Counted from the stretch's first letter, positions 8,538-17,849 are shown. The stretch: 64,000 nt of DNA from JABCZS01 sp041660525 (GCA_041660525.1 JBAZWD010000009.1:1-64000), one strand, 5' to 3'. A program made the numbers and translations. Notes: generated by a model from the sequence alone, not told the origin.

Positions 8538-8555
8538 GCCCCGCGGATGCGGGGC
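8538..8555 (-). terminator. GC-rich stem-loop upstream of the comEA-like gene
   Basis: Perfect 7-bp stem gccccgc (8538-8544) and gcggggc (8549-8555) with a ggat loop, lying 50 bases after the stop of the host-attachment-family gene on the minus strand. It probably terminates that gene, but only a weak T-containing tail (aattt) follows. It could also sit in the comEA-like leader. Confidence 0.5.
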
Positions 8556-8605
8556 CCCAAGTCTTCAATGATAAGGAGATTGTTTTAAAAAATCAATAAT
8601 GTTTT

Positions 8606-9046
8606 TTATTTATGTTCAAATTCGATCACATGTGCATATAATTCATGTAAAGGTATACGCATATAATCTTTTTGAATGATTTTATGGATCATGTCTATCA
8701 CGTGCGGATCTAATTCTTTGGATAATATGCCATGAAAATGTGGGCTCACCACTAATACCAAGCGTTCAAAGGCATGATTAACGCGCCCGGACTCTAATGC
8801 TTTTGCAATAGTACGCGCGAATTGTTGTAATTCTACGGCTTTAGGACTAGTGTGTTCAAAGCTCTCAGAATGACCGTGCATAGGATCATCAAATTGACCA
8901 GGCTTATCAAAACCGATTTCACCGTCTTTTAAGCGACCTTCAGGGTTTTCAAGTTCTTTAATCAGAACCAATTCACCTTTAATTTGCCCTAAAGCGTAAA
9001 TATTAGCTCTAGTCGTATCTGCCGCCAAAACCCAAGTAATGCTCAT
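8606..9046 (-). CDS. Host-attachment-family protein (Pfam Host_attach type)
   Basis: 146 residues, no signal peptide. The opening WVLAADTTRANIYAL, the GHSESFEHTSPKAVE region, the LVLVVSPHFHGILSKELDP segment and the closing MRIPLHELYAHV match the pattern of the family named after an Agrobacterium protein needed for attachment to plant cells. Many members are found in non-pathogens and the fold resembles the eRF1/baeRF group, so a direct role in host contact is only a family label. SD aaggaac lies just upstream of the ATG. A hairpin follows the stop. Confidence 0.7.
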   Translation of the reverse strand: MSITWVLAADTTRANIYALGQIKGELVLIKELENPEGRLKDGEIGFDKPGQFDDPMHGHSESFEHTSPKAVELQQFARTIAKALESGRVNHAFERLVLVVSPHFHGILSKELDPHVIDMIHKIIQKDYMRIPLHELYAHVIEFEHK

Positions 9047-9114
9047 AGTAGTTCCTTAACATAAAGATAATTTAGTTAAAAAAGTATAGTAACTATGGGG
9101 AGAACGGCAAGATT

Positions 9115-9191
9115 TGGTGCGCCCGGAGAGATTCGAACTCCCGACCATCTGGTTCGTAGCCAGGTACTCTATCCAACTGAGCTACGGGCGC
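9115..9191 (-). tRNA. tRNA-Arg(ACG)
   Basis: Full cloverleaf on the minus strand. The acceptor stem GCGCCCG pairs with CGGGCGC, the anticodon loop CTACGAA gives anticodon ACG (read as ICG), and the T-loop is TTCGAAT. The 3' CCA is encoded (tgg at 9115-9117). The length is 77 nt. Confidence 0.97.
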
Positions 9192-9216
9192 ATATTTGAA
9201 GAAACATAGTGTAACA

Positions 9217-9306
9217 CGGAGAGAGAGGGATTCGAACCCTCGATGAGGATAAAAGCCCCATACTCCCTTAGCAGGGGAGCGCCTTCAGCCACTCGGCCAT
9301 CTCTCC
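9217..9306 (-). tRNA. tRNA-Ser(GCT)
   Basis: 90-nt class II tRNA on the minus strand with a long variable arm. The acceptor stem is GGAGAGA/TCTCTCC, the anticodon stem CTCCC/GGGAG with loop CTGCTAA gives anticodon GCT, and the T-loop is TTCGAAT. Unlike its neighbour tRNA-Arg, the 3' CCA is not encoded and must be added by the CCA-adding enzyme. Confidence 0.96.
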
Positions 9307-9328
9307 TATGAAGGTGGATCATACACAG

Positions 9329-10042
9329 TTAAGCGCTCAAAAACAAACCCCTAGTCGATAAAGGACGTGGTCCTAAATAAACATGTAGCGTTTGTCTTAA
9401 TAGTTGTCTGGCTTGCTTTTGAACCAAAGGATCTGCAAGATTATTTTGCGCTAAATCCAATAAACTTTTTCCTGAAAAAACATAATCTTTAGTTGTGTTT
9501 TCGTCAATACGTACCGGGCCTTTTTCTAATAAATAAATATATTGCGCATCTGGCTCGATTACTTCACCGGTATGCGCATCATGGCTTAAATTTAATTCAT
9601 AGCCTAAAGCGCTTAATAAATTTTTTTCAAATAATCTTAAACAAATCCATAAATCATGTTTATTGCGTAATGCTTGAATAATTTTTTCATAGGCTTCAAA
9701 TAAAAAATCACACGGCGCTTCTTTTAATAATAAACGCATCAATAATTCGTTAACATACAAGCCAGCAAATAAATAATCACCTTGTAATAAAACTTGTTGA
9801 TGAATAACTTCTGCGCAGGTTAATGTTTTTAATTCATGCTTACCCACTGTATTAATCATCAGAGGAATAAAAGGTTGTAATATGCCGCGGTAACTGGATT
9901 TAGGGCGTTTTGCACCTTTGGCAATAACACTGATACGGCCTTGTGGTGTTAACAATTCAACCAAAAGACTTGTTTCTTGATAAGGGCGCGTGTGTAATAC
10001 GTAAGCCGCTTGTTCTGTGGTTTTAAGATTCATCCTGATCAT
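9329..10042 (-). CDS. recO: DNA repair protein RecO
   Basis: 237 residues. RecO loads RecA with RecR in the RecF pathway. The N-terminal OB fold is recognisable (AAYVLHTRPYQETSLLVELL, TPQGRISVIAKGAKRPKSSY), followed by the helical region containing YVNELLMRLL. The cysteine zinc finger seen in some RecO proteins is absent, as is common in gammaproteobacteria. The start is ATG at 10042, overlapping the era stop by 20 bases, or ATG at 10033 three codons on. It ends the mucD-lepA-lepB-rnc-era-recO run, the Pseudomonas order. Confidence 0.94.
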   Translation of the reverse strand: MIRMNLKTTEQAAYVLHTRPYQETSLLVELLTPQGRISVIAKGAKRPKSSYRGILQPFIPLMINTVGKHELKTLTCAEVIHQQVLLQGDYLFAGLYVNELLMRLLLKEAPCDFLFEAYEKIIQALRNKHDLWICLRLFEKNLLSALGYELNLSHDAHTGEVIEPDAQYIYLLEKGPVRIDENTTKDYVFSGKSLLDLAQNNLADPLVQKQARQLLRQTLHVYLGPRPLSTRGLFLSA

Positions 10043-10928
10043 TATAACCTAAGCTGTTTAAAGCACGGGCACTGTCAGCCCAATTAGCAAATACTTTCAC
10101 CCACAACTTGAGCATAACTTTGGTATTGAATAAACGCTCGAGCGCAATTCTTGATTGTGTTCCCATAGCTTTTAAGCGTGATCCCTGCTTGCCTATGACT
10201 ATGGGTTTTTGACTGTCACGTTCGACCCAAATAATAGCACTAATGGTTAATAATTCAGGTTGTTTATCAAACAACTCTATCGCCACTGTTGTCGCATAAG
10301 GCAGCTCTTGCCCTAAGCCACGAATTAATTTTTCGCGTATAACTTCACTGGCTAAAAAACGCTCGCTGCGATCGGTTTTATCAGTTTCACCAAAAAAATA
10401 ATGTTCTGTTTCGGGTAAATATTTTAAGATACAAGTTTCAAGCTGGGTTAAATGATAACCCGTGCGTGCAGATAAAGGCATGATGTCTGAAAAGTTATAT
10501 TGGCCTGAAAGTTTTAGCAAATGCGGCAATAACACTTCTTTGTTAATTAATAAATCAACTTTGTTTACCGCTAAAATAACCGGGACTTTTATTTTTTTTA
10601 ATTGCCGTAAAACCCATTCATCGCCTGCATTAAAAAATAAACCTTCAACCACAAATACGATAACATCCACATCATGCAGCGCGCTCAGCGCAGTTTTATT
10701 CATGAATTGATTCAGTTTATAAGGTGCTTGTTGATGAATGCCAGGTGTATCGACATACACAATCTGGGCATGTTCTAAATTTTTAATGCCCAGAATTTTA
10801 TGACGTGTGGTTTGCGGTTTGCGCGAAGTAATGGATAATTTTTCGCCTAATAAATGATTCAATAAGGTGGATTTACCCACATTAGGTCGACCAATAATGG
10901 CCACATAACCGGTACGCTTATTGCTCAT
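10023..10928 (-). CDS. era: Ribosome-assembly GTPase Era
   Basis: 301 residues. Era binds the 3' end of 16S rRNA through its KH domain during 30S maturation. The GTPase motifs are G1 GRPNVGKST (13-21), G3 DTPGIH and G4 NKVD, with the C-terminal KH domain around VIGKQGSRLKAMG. It overlaps rnc by 11 bases and recO by 20 bases, the common rnc-era-recO arrangement. All motifs are intact. Confidence 0.98.
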   Translation of the reverse strand: MSNKRTGYVAIIGRPNVGKSTLLNHLLGEKLSITSRKPQTTRHKILGIKNLEHAQIVYVDTPGIHQQAPYKLNQFMNKTALSALHDVDVIVFVVEGLFFNAGDEWVLRQLKKIKVPVILAVNKVDLLINKEVLLPHLLKLSGQYNFSDIMPLSARTGYHLTQLETCILKYLPETEHYFFGETDKTDRSERFLASEVIREKLIRGLGQELPYATTVAIELFDKQPELLTISAIIWVERDSQKPIVIGKQGSRLKAMGTQSRIALERLFNTKVMLKLWVKVFANWADSARALNSLGYNDQDES

Positions 10929-11601
10929 TATTTTTTAATGCAGCTAAAGTCATAGTTGCTGCGGCTTGCTCTGCTGCGCGGCGCGAGCGGCCTATGCCTT
11001 GGGGGCGTTCGTGTAAAATTTGTACTTCGCATTCTACACAAAACTCTTGTTCATGCGGTTGACCTTTAATCGATAGAATACGGTAAACAGGTAAAGGCAA
11101 TTTACGCGCTTGTACATATTCTTGTAATAATGTTTTGGGATCTTTTTGCGATTCGTCTAATTTAATATAATCCAAACGTGTGGCATACCAGTTATAAACA
11201 CAATCTTGGCATTTGTTGATATTGGAATCTAAAAAAATTCCAGCAATAATGGCTTCAACCGCATCCGCTAAAATCGATGGGCGTCTTGCGCCGCCGCTTT
11301 TTAGCTCGCCCACGCCTAAATGTAAATAATCTGCAATTGATAATTCATCCGCAATTTCACATAAGGTTTGCTGATTCACCAGGCTCGCACGCAAACGGGT
11401 TAATTGACCTTCACTGGCTTCTGGAAATCGTTCAAACAAAGCTTGCGCAATGATAAAATTAAGGATGGCATCGCCTAAAAATTCAAAGCGTTCATTATTG
11501 CTACCGGGCATACTACGATGCGAAAGTGCTTGCTGCAGTAATTCCGGCTGTTTAAATAAATACCCTAAACTTCTTGATAGCGCGATATGATCGACTGCCA
11601 T
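10918..11601 (-). CDS. rnc: Ribonuclease III
   Basis: 227 residues. It cleaves double-stranded RNA in rRNA and mRNA processing. The nuclease signature is NERFEFLGDAILNF, with acidic residues E40 and D44, and LADAVEAIIAG, with D113 and E116. The C-terminal double-stranded RNA-binding domain (about 154-224) starts DPKTLLQEYVQA and ends RSRRAAEQAAATMTLAAL. The ATG has a very strong ribosome site (aggagg, 5 bases upstream). It follows lepB by 8 bases. Confidence 0.98.
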   Translation of the reverse strand: MAVDHIALSRSLGYLFKQPELLQQALSHRSMPGSNNERFEFLGDAILNFIIAQALFERFPEASEGQLTRLRASLVNQQTLCEIADELSIADYLHLGVGELKSGGARRPSILADAVEAIIAGIFLDSNINKCQDCVYNWYATRLDYIKLDESQKDPKTLLQEYVQARKLPLPVYRILSIKGQPHEQEFCVECEVQILHERPQGIGRSRRAAEQAAATMTLAALKNNEQ

Positions 11602-11609
11602 AATGCCTC

Positions 11610-12386
11610 CTATTTAATGCTTCTGCCTATACGTGAGAATCGAACTCGGTAATCTTCTGAATCCCAGCTCATCCAAAGTCCAAATGCTTTACCGATAATA
11701 TTAACTTCCGGTACAAAGCCCCAAAAACGACTGTCATCGCTTTCATCACGATTATCGCCCATTACAAAATAATGTCCATCTGGAACCGTCAAAGAGATAC
11801 TTTGACCCGGCCCGATATGTTCATAAATATCATGGGGCGCACCAGGCATTTCTTCTAGGAAACGCTGCATGGGGTAAGTATCCCCATCAGGTGAAGTTTG
11901 CGATTCAGTTTGAAGTAACGTTTTTGGAATGAGCTCGCCATTAATAAATAATTGTTTATTTTGATAAATAATTTTATCACCGGGCAAACCAATAACGCGT
12001 TTAATAAAATTAATTTTTGGATCGGGCGGGAAACGAAACACCATCACATCGCCACGCTCGGGCTCATTGAATTCAACAACTTTGGCATTCAATATCGGCA
12101 GGCGAATACCGTAAGTAAATTTATTCACAACAATAAAATCACCTACTAATAACGTAGGTTTCATGGATCCAGAAGGAATACGATAAGGTTCGATCACAAA
12201 AGAACGTAATAAAAATACAAAAATCAGTATAGGGAAAAAAGATCGCGCATAATCCACGACTAGTGGTTCTTTAGCATGTGGATGTTTAGCAAGACGTGCT
12301 TTTTTAAAGAATTGCGTATCAATAAGCCATATTACGCCCGATAGGATAATTGCAAAAAATAATAACGCTGAAAAATCCCAAATCAT
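11610..12386 (-). CDS. lepB: Signal peptidase I
   Basis: 258 residues. It removes signal peptides at the outer face of the inner membrane. There are two N-terminal membrane segments (about 4-22 and 50-64). The catalytic Ser74 is in IPSGSMKPTLL and the general-base Lys129 in NFIKRVIGLPGD. The box E motif GDNRDESDDSR is also present. SD aaggagag precedes the ATG. It is between lepA and rnc, the classic lepA-lepB-rnc order. Confidence 0.98.
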   Translation of the reverse strand: MIWDFSALLFFAIILSGVIWLIDTQFFKKARLAKHPHAKEPLVVDYARSFFPILIFVFLLRSFVIEPYRIPSGSMKPTLLVGDFIVVNKFTYGIRLPILNAKVVEFNEPERGDVMVFRFPPDPKINFIKRVIGLPGDKIIYQNKQLFINGELIPKTLLQTESQTSPDGDTYPMQRFLEEMPGAPHDIYEHIGPGQSISLTVPDGHYFVMGDNRDESDDSRFWGFVPEVNIIGKAFGLWMSWDSEDYRVRFSRIGRSIK

Positions 12387-12398
12387 TCAATCTCTCCT

Positions 12399-14198
12399 TT
12401 ATTTATCCACTTTTAAAACTGCTAAAAATGCAGATTGTGGGATTTCTATTTTACCGATTTGCTTCATCCGTTTTTTACCGGCTTTTTGCTTTTCTAATAA
12501 TTTACGCTTACGGCTAATGTCGCCACCGTAACATTTTGCAGTAACATTTTTTCGCAACGCTTTTACGGTCGAGCGCGCAATGATTTGACCGCCTATGGCT
12601 GCTTGAATCGCTACATCGTACATTTGCCTTGGAATCAATTCTTTCATTTTCTCAGTGAGTAGACGCGCACGTGGCGCGGCAAAATCACGGTGCACAATCA
12701 AAGCCAATGCATCTACGGGTTCACCATTAATTAATATTTCTAGTTTAACCAAATTCGCTGTTTGGAAATGATCAAAATGATAATCCAGTGAGGCAAAACC
12801 ACGGCTGATCGATTTGAGTTTATCGAAGAAATCTAATACGACTTCATTCATCGGAATATCATAAGTCAGCGCCACTTGCCTACCGGAATATTGCATTTTA
12901 ATTTGTATACCGCGTTTATCGGTGCACATTTTAATAATGCCGCCTAAGTGCTCTTGCGGAACAAATATATTCGTGCGCGCTATAGGTTCGCGAATTTCTT
13001 CAACCGTACCTGGATCAGGTAAATCCACAGTGTTATGAATATGCAATACATCACCTTTGCGCGTGACGACTTCATAAACAACCGTAGGCGCCGTGGTAAT
13101 TAAATCTAAATTATATTCACGCTCTAAACGCTCTTGCACAATTTCCATATGCAACATGCCTAAAAATCCACAGCGAAAACCAAAACCTAAAGCCGATGAC
13201 GTTTCAGGTTCATACGTTAAAGCCGCATCATTTAAGCGCAGCTTGGCTAGTGCTTCACGAAAAGCCTCGTAGTCATCGGATTCTGTAGGAAATAAACCAG
13301 CATATACTTGTGAATTTACTTTCGCAAAACCTGGTAAAGCTTCTTTTGAACCATTAGTAGCGTGCGTTAACGTATCACCCACAGGTGCGCCGTTAATGTC
13401 TTTAATGCCTGCAATCACAAAACCTACTTCACCGGTTTGTAATTGTGCAGTTTCACAACGCTTAGGTGTAAAAATACCCACGCTGTCTGCTGTATGGGTT
13501 TTATTGGTCGACATGACCAAAAACTTATCGCCCTTTTTAAGCATCCCTTGTTTGATACGCACCAGCGATACCACACCTAGATAATTATCAAACCAAGAGT
13601 CAATAATTAAGGCTTGTAAAGGCGCATCATTATTACCTAGTGGTGCTGGAATTTTTGCAACGATGACTTCTAATAATTCTTCTATGCCGATACCTGTTTT
13701 AGCACTGACCTTTACAGCATCATGCGCATCGATACCAATAATGTCCTCGATTTCATCGATCACACGTTGTGGCTCAGCTTGCGGTAAATCAATTTTATTT
13801 AATACGGGAACAACTTCTAGACCTTGCTCAATTGCGGTATAACAATTAGCAACGGTTTGCGCTTCTACACCTTGCGCAGCATCTACAACTAATAATGCAC
13901 CTTCACAAGCGGCAAGGGATCGCGAAACTTCGTAAGAAAAATCCACGTGTCCTGGGGTATCAATAAAATTAAGCTGATAACTTTGATTATCCTTGGCTTT
14001 ATAATACAAAGTCACACTTTGTGCTTTGATAGTGATCCCGCGTTCGCGTTCTAGATCCATGCTATCGAGCACTTGCTCGGCCATTTCTCTGTCTTCAAGA
14101 CCACCACAAAACTGAATTAATCGATCAGACAGGGTCGACTTGCCATGATCAATATGCGCAATGATAGAAAAATTACGAATATTTTGTTGTAACTGCAT
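12399..14198 (-). CDS. lepA: Elongation factor 4 (LepA)
   Basis: 599 residues, full length. It is a ribosome-bound translational GTPase that acts in initiation and back-translocation. G1 is AHIDHGKST (14-22), G3 is DTPGHVDF and G4 is NKIDLP. The family-specific C-terminal domain ends with RKRKLLEKQKAGKKRMKQ and IPQSAFLAVLKVDK. It lies 12 bases before lepB and 15 bases after mucD. Confidence 0.98.
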   Translation of the reverse strand: MQLQQNIRNFSIIAHIDHGKSTLSDRLIQFCGGLEDREMAEQVLDSMDLERERGITIKAQSVTLYYKAKDNQSYQLNFIDTPGHVDFSYEVSRSLAACEGALLVVDAAQGVEAQTVANCYTAIEQGLEVVPVLNKIDLPQAEPQRVIDEIEDIIGIDAHDAVKVSAKTGIGIEELLEVIVAKIPAPLGNNDAPLQALIIDSWFDNYLGVVSLVRIKQGMLKKGDKFLVMSTNKTHTADSVGIFTPKRCETAQLQTGEVGFVIAGIKDINGAPVGDTLTHATNGSKEALPGFAKVNSQVYAGLFPTESDDYEAFREALAKLRLNDAALTYEPETSSALGFGFRCGFLGMLHMEIVQERLEREYNLDLITTAPTVVYEVVTRKGDVLHIHNTVDLPDPGTVEEIREPIARTNIFVPQEHLGGIIKMCTDKRGIQIKMQYSGRQVALTYDIPMNEVVLDFFDKLKSISRGFASLDYHFDHFQTANLVKLEILINGEPVDALALIVHRDFAAPRARLLTEKMKELIPRQMYDVAIQAAIGGQIIARSTVKALRKNVTAKCYGGDISRKRKLLEKQKAGKKRMKQIGKIEIPQSAFLAVLKVDK

Positions 14199-14213
14199 TA
14201 GTTTACACGCATC

Positions 14214-15626
14214 CTACGGCTGCTTTGGCTGCGGACGAATCGCTAAATACCGTTGCGGTTCACCGCGACGTGTAACTAACATCGATATCGCTTGACCATC
14301 TTTAACATCTTGCATGATATTCGCTAAATCCTCTGGATTTCTCACGGGTATATTATTCACCGTTAAAATCACATCACCCGGACGTAAACGTGCTTTTGAT
14401 GCTGGACTATTATTGGCCACTTGCACGACTAATACGCCACGTTTAGTATCGGTTAAATCTAAACGCGCTCTTTCTTCGTCCGTTAATTCACGCACATTTA
14501 AACCTAAACGGTTACTTTCCGTACCTTCTTGTGTGCCGCCGACTTCTGCTAATTCTTCTTCAGCAGGTAATTCCGTAATTTTAACGGTAACGATTTTTTG
14601 TTTACTTTCACGGATAACCGTTAAATCTACTTTTTCATTCGGCTTTGTTAAACCTACTAAGTGGGGTAAATCCGCAGCATGTTCAACGCGTTTATCACCA
14701 AAATGCGTAATAATATCGCCAGGCAATAATCCGCCTTTAGAAGCTGGGCTATCAGGAACAACTTCTGCTACTAAAGCACCTCTGGGTTGTTTTAAACCAA
14801 AAGATTCCGCTAAATTACGATCGATATCTTGGAATAATACCCCGAGCCAGCCGCGTGTCACATGGCCACTACTTTTGAGTTGTTCAATAACATCAACAGC
14901 CACGTCTGAAGGAATGGCAAAAGATAAACCTAAATAACCACCACTGCGGCTCACAATTTGTGCATTAATACCCACGACTTCGCCGCGCATATTAAATAAA
15001 GGACCACCGGAATTACCAGGATTAATTGCAACATCGGTTTGAATAAACGGTACATATTTTTCTGTTTGTAAGGGGCGGCCTTTAGCACTCACAATGCCGG
15101 CAGTGACAGAATAATCAAAACCAAAAGGAGCACCTATGGCTACAACCCACTCACCTACTTGTAAATCTGTGGATGATCCAAATTTCACAGGCACTAATTC
15201 ATTTTCCGGTTCAATTTTTAATAAGGCTAAATCGCTACCTGGATCTGCACCCACCATTTTGGCATCGTATTCATCACCGTCTATGGTGCGCACAATGATT
15301 TCATCAGAATCTTGAATCACATGATTGCTGGTCAGGATGTAACCGTCTTTAGAAATAATAAATCCTGAGCCTAAGGATTCGCTGTCAAATTCTTCAGGTG
15401 AAAAAGGACGGCCAAAAAATTGCTCAAACATATCGCCAAATTCATCCGGTGCGCCATCAAAGCGGTATTGATCAGCAATCGCTTCCGCATTACGCGTGCT
15501 GCTGATATTCACAACCGTTGGGCTTAATTCTTTTGATAAATGGGTAAAGTCTGGTAACTGCGCAAATACCGCACTACTTAAAACCAAAAGACACAAAGGG
15601 GAAATTAACCGGATCAAACGATTCAT
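14214..15626 (-). CDS. mucD: Periplasmic serine endoprotease DegP/MucD family
   Basis: 470 residues from the ATG at 15626. This start gives a clean signal peptide (MNRLIRLISPLCLLVLSSAV, then FA) and has aaggag 5 bases upstream. An in-frame start 8 codons earlier would spoil both. The trypsin-like protease domain has H102 (SNHVIQD), D132 (GSDLALLK) and S206 (NPGNSGGPL). Two PDZ domains follow (about 260-340 and 365-460). It degrades misfolded envelope proteins. It lies 38 bases after rpoE, where Pseudomonas would have mucA, mucB and mucC between them. Co-transcription with rpoE is likely. Confidence 0.95.
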   Translation of the reverse strand: MNRLIRLISPLCLLVLSSAVFAQLPDFTHLSKELSPTVVNISSTRNAEAIADQYRFDGAPDEFGDMFEQFFGRPFSPEEFDSESLGSGFIISKDGYILTSNHVIQDSDEIIVRTIDGDEYDAKMVGADPGSDLALLKIEPENELVPVKFGSSTDLQVGEWVVAIGAPFGFDYSVTAGIVSAKGRPLQTEKYVPFIQTDVAINPGNSGGPLFNMRGEVVGINAQIVSRSGGYLGLSFAIPSDVAVDVIEQLKSSGHVTRGWLGVLFQDIDRNLAESFGLKQPRGALVAEVVPDSPASKGGLLPGDIITHFGDKRVEHAADLPHLVGLTKPNEKVDLTVIRESKQKIVTVKITELPAEEELAEVGGTQEGTESNRLGLNVRELTDEERARLDLTDTKRGVLVVQVANNSPASKARLRPGDVILTVNNIPVRNPEDLANIMQDVKDGQAISMLVTRRGEPQRYLAIRPQPKQP

Positions 15627-15664
15627 ATGCGCTCCTTCAAATATATCCATTCATTATACGCATT

Positions 15665-16279
15665 TCAATCGCGCAGTAAAGGCTGCACTTGATTATCAAT
15701 TGCCTCACGCGCACGAAAAATTCGCGATCGGACCGTACCTAAAGGACAATGCATAATCTGGGCTATTTCATCATAGCTTAAACCTTCTAATTCGCGCAGA
15801 ATAATCGATACGCGCAATTCTAAAGGTAAGGTATTAATGACTTGAAATACGGTGCGTTCGATTTCATCACGCAATAACAATTGTTCAGGATTAACATCAG
15901 CGCGCAGCTCGATATCCAATTGTGCATCCACATCCCGATCCGGGGGCCGGCGTGTTAATGCTATCAAATAATTTTTGGCAGTATTCACGGCAATACGATA
16001 AACCCAGGTATAAAAAGAACTAGTGCCCCGAAAATGATCCAAGGCGCGATAAGCTTTAATAAAGGTTTCCTGAGTTAAATCAAAAACTTCATGGGGATCA
16101 CGGACATAGCGAGCAATGACTTTTTCCAGCCGCGTTTGGTATTTGAGGACAAGTAAGTTGAATGCCTGATTATCACCCTGCTGCGCACGGCGCACCAAAG
16201 CCGCATCGGCTAGACGCTCACTAATTAATACATCCTCTTTTATTGCGATGCTATTTAGTTTATTATGATGACTATCCAT
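15665..16279 (-). CDS. rpoE: Extracytoplasmic-stress sigma factor RpoE/AlgU
   Basis: 204 residues from the ATG at 16279 (MDSHHNKLNS). A longer reading from 16408 would run deep into nadB and adds sequence unlike the family. Region 2 (DLTQETFIKAYRALDHFRGT, then SFYTWVYRIAVNTAKNYL) and region 4 (LEGLSYDEIAQIMHCPLGTV, then RSRIFRAREAIDN) are nearly identical in pattern to E. coli RpoE. No anti-sigma gene (rseA/mucA) or rseB/mucB follows: the next gene, mucD, starts 38 bases later. The ATG shares the bases CATG with the divergent nadB ATG, so its promoter and ribosome site lie inside nadB coding sequence. Ribosome site agagag is weak. Confidence 0.95.
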   Translation of the reverse strand: MDSHHNKLNSIAIKEDVLISERLADAALVRRAQQGDNQAFNLLVLKYQTRLEKVIARYVRDPHEVFDLTQETFIKAYRALDHFRGTSSFYTWVYRIAVNTAKNYLIALTRRPPDRDVDAQLDIELRADVNPEQLLLRDEIERTVFQVINTLPLELRVSIILRELEGLSYDEIAQIMHCPLGTVRSRIFRAREAIDNQVQPLLRD

Positions 16280-17849
16280 GAACTCTCTTTTAAAATACGA
16301 TACCCTAATTATCGGCAGCGGCGCCGCAGGACTGAGTCTCGCCCTGCATTTGCCAGAAAATACACGCATCGCTTTGATCTGTAAAGACACATTAACTGAA
16401 GGCAGCACCTATTATGCCCAAGGCGGCGTGGCTGCGGTTTTTGATGAAAATGATAGTTTTGAAGCTCATATTAATGACACATTAGTTACCGGTGACTATT
16501 TAAGCGACCCTAAAGTTGTTACACATGTAGTCAATCAAGCCGTACCCTGTATTGCTTGGCTGCGCGAATTAGGTGTTCATTTTACGGAAAAAAAATCCGG
16601 AAATGGCCAGCTGCATTTAACCCAAGAAGCAGGGCACAGTCACAGACGCGTTGTTCATGCGGCTGATGCTACCGGAAAATCTGTTTCCACGACCTTAATT
16701 GATTTAGTCAAAGCCCGAAAAAATATTGATTTATTTTCCCATCATGTCGCCATTGATTTAATCAAAAAAAATAAGCTATGCATGGGCGCTTATATTTACG
16801 ACAGTAAAACCGCTAAAACCTTAAGTTTTGCTGCAAAATCTGTGGTATTAGCCACTGGCGGTGCGAGTCGGGTTTATTTATATAGCACTAATCCTGCAGT
16901 ATCCAGCGGCGATGGCATTGCGATGGCTTGGCGTTGCGGCGCACACGTTGCAAATTTAGAATTTAATCAATTTCACCCCACGTGTTTATATCACCCACAT
17001 GCAGGTTCATTATTATTAACCGAAGCCATCAGAGGCGAAGGTGGTACTTTACATTTAAAAACCGGTGAACGTTTCCTAGAAAAATTTGATCCGCGCCAAG
17101 AATTAGCGCCACGTGATATTGTTGCACGTGCTATTGATCATGAAATGAAACGCTTAGGTCATGAACATGTTTACTTAGATATAAGCCATAAAAATCCAGA
17201 TTTTGTTAAAAATCATTTTCCCAATTTATACCAACGCTGTTTGCAATTTGGTTTTGATATGACAAAAGAAGCATTGCCCGTAGTCCCCGCTGCACATTAC
17301 ACATGCGGTGGCGTTGTTACCGATTTAAACGGACAAACGTGTATTCCAGGTTTATATGCGATCGGCGAAGTTGCGCACACAGGTTTACACGGTGCTAATC
17401 GTATGGCCAGCAATTCATTATTAGAATGTTTAGTCTTCGCAAAAAGCTGCGCCGATCATATTATAAAAACTCTGCCCGATAGAGAATTTTTAAACGAAAT
17501 TCCCATTTGGGATGAAAGCCAAGTCAGCCCTGCCCATGAAAATGTCATGATTCATCATAACTGGGATGAACTGCGTCGCGTGATGTGGAATTATGTAGGT
17601 ATAGTGCGATCGAACCAGCGGTTAAAACAAGCACGCGAGAGAATTAATATTTTAAAACAAGAAGTCGCCGATTATTATGCAAAATTTTACATTCATCCAG
17701 ATTTAATCGAGCTGCGAAATTTAGTGACGGTTGCCGATCTGATGGTTCAATGCGCTATGCTTCGAGCTGAAAATCGCGGCTTGCATTATAATATTGATCT
17801 AGTTGATGCGCCCAAGTTGCCCGCTCAAAATACCGTATTAATTCCGTAA
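16278..17849 (+). CDS. nadB: L-aspartate oxidase
   Basis: 523 residues. It oxidises L-aspartate to iminoaspartate, the first step of de novo NAD synthesis. The N-terminal FAD-binding motif is IIGSGAAGLSLAL (from residue 11), followed by EGSTYYAQGG. HPTCLYHP, RGEGGTLH, PRDIVARAIDHE and CGGVVTDLNGQT follow in family order. The start at 16278 matches the family N-terminus. It overlaps the divergent rpoE start by 2 bases, and no Shine-Dalgarno is visible. Its stop overlaps the convergent ygfX by 12 bases. nadC, which acts later in the pathway, is at 21906. nadA is not in the window. Confidence 0.97.
   Translation: MNSLLKYDTLIIGSGAAGLSLALHLPENTRIALICKDTLTEGSTYYAQGGVAAVFDENDSFEAHINDTLVTGDYLSDPKVVTHVVNQAVPCIAWLRELGVHFTEKKSGNGQLHLTQEAGHSHRRVVHAADATGKSVSTTLIDLVKARKNIDLFSHHVAIDLIKKNKLCMGAYIYDSKTAKTLSFAAKSVVLATGGASRVYLYSTNPAVSSGDGIAMAWRCGAHVANLEFNQFHPTCLYHPHAGSLLLTEAIRGEGGTLHLKTGERFLEKFDPRQELAPRDIVARAIDHEMKRLGHEHVYLDISHKNPDFVKNHFPNLYQRCLQFGFDMTKEALPVVPAAHYTCGGVVTDLNGQTCIPGLYAIGEVAHTGLHGANRMASNSLLECLVFAKSCADHIIKTLPDREFLNEIPIWDESQVSPAHENVMIHHNWDELRRVMWNYVGIVRSNQRLKQARERINILKQEVADYYAKFYIHPDLIELRNLVTVADLMVQCAMLRAENRGLHYNIDLVDAPKLPAQNTVLIP

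Noticed and set aside
15627..15650. Longer mucD start 8 codons upstream
   Set aside because: The ATG at 15626 has a strong Shine-Dalgarno (aaggag) at the right distance and opens a clean signal peptide. The upstream extension spoils both.
16280..16408. Longer rpoE start at 16408
   Set aside because: It would run 43 codons antisense into nadB, with residues unlike RpoE. The family N-terminus begins at MDSHHNK.
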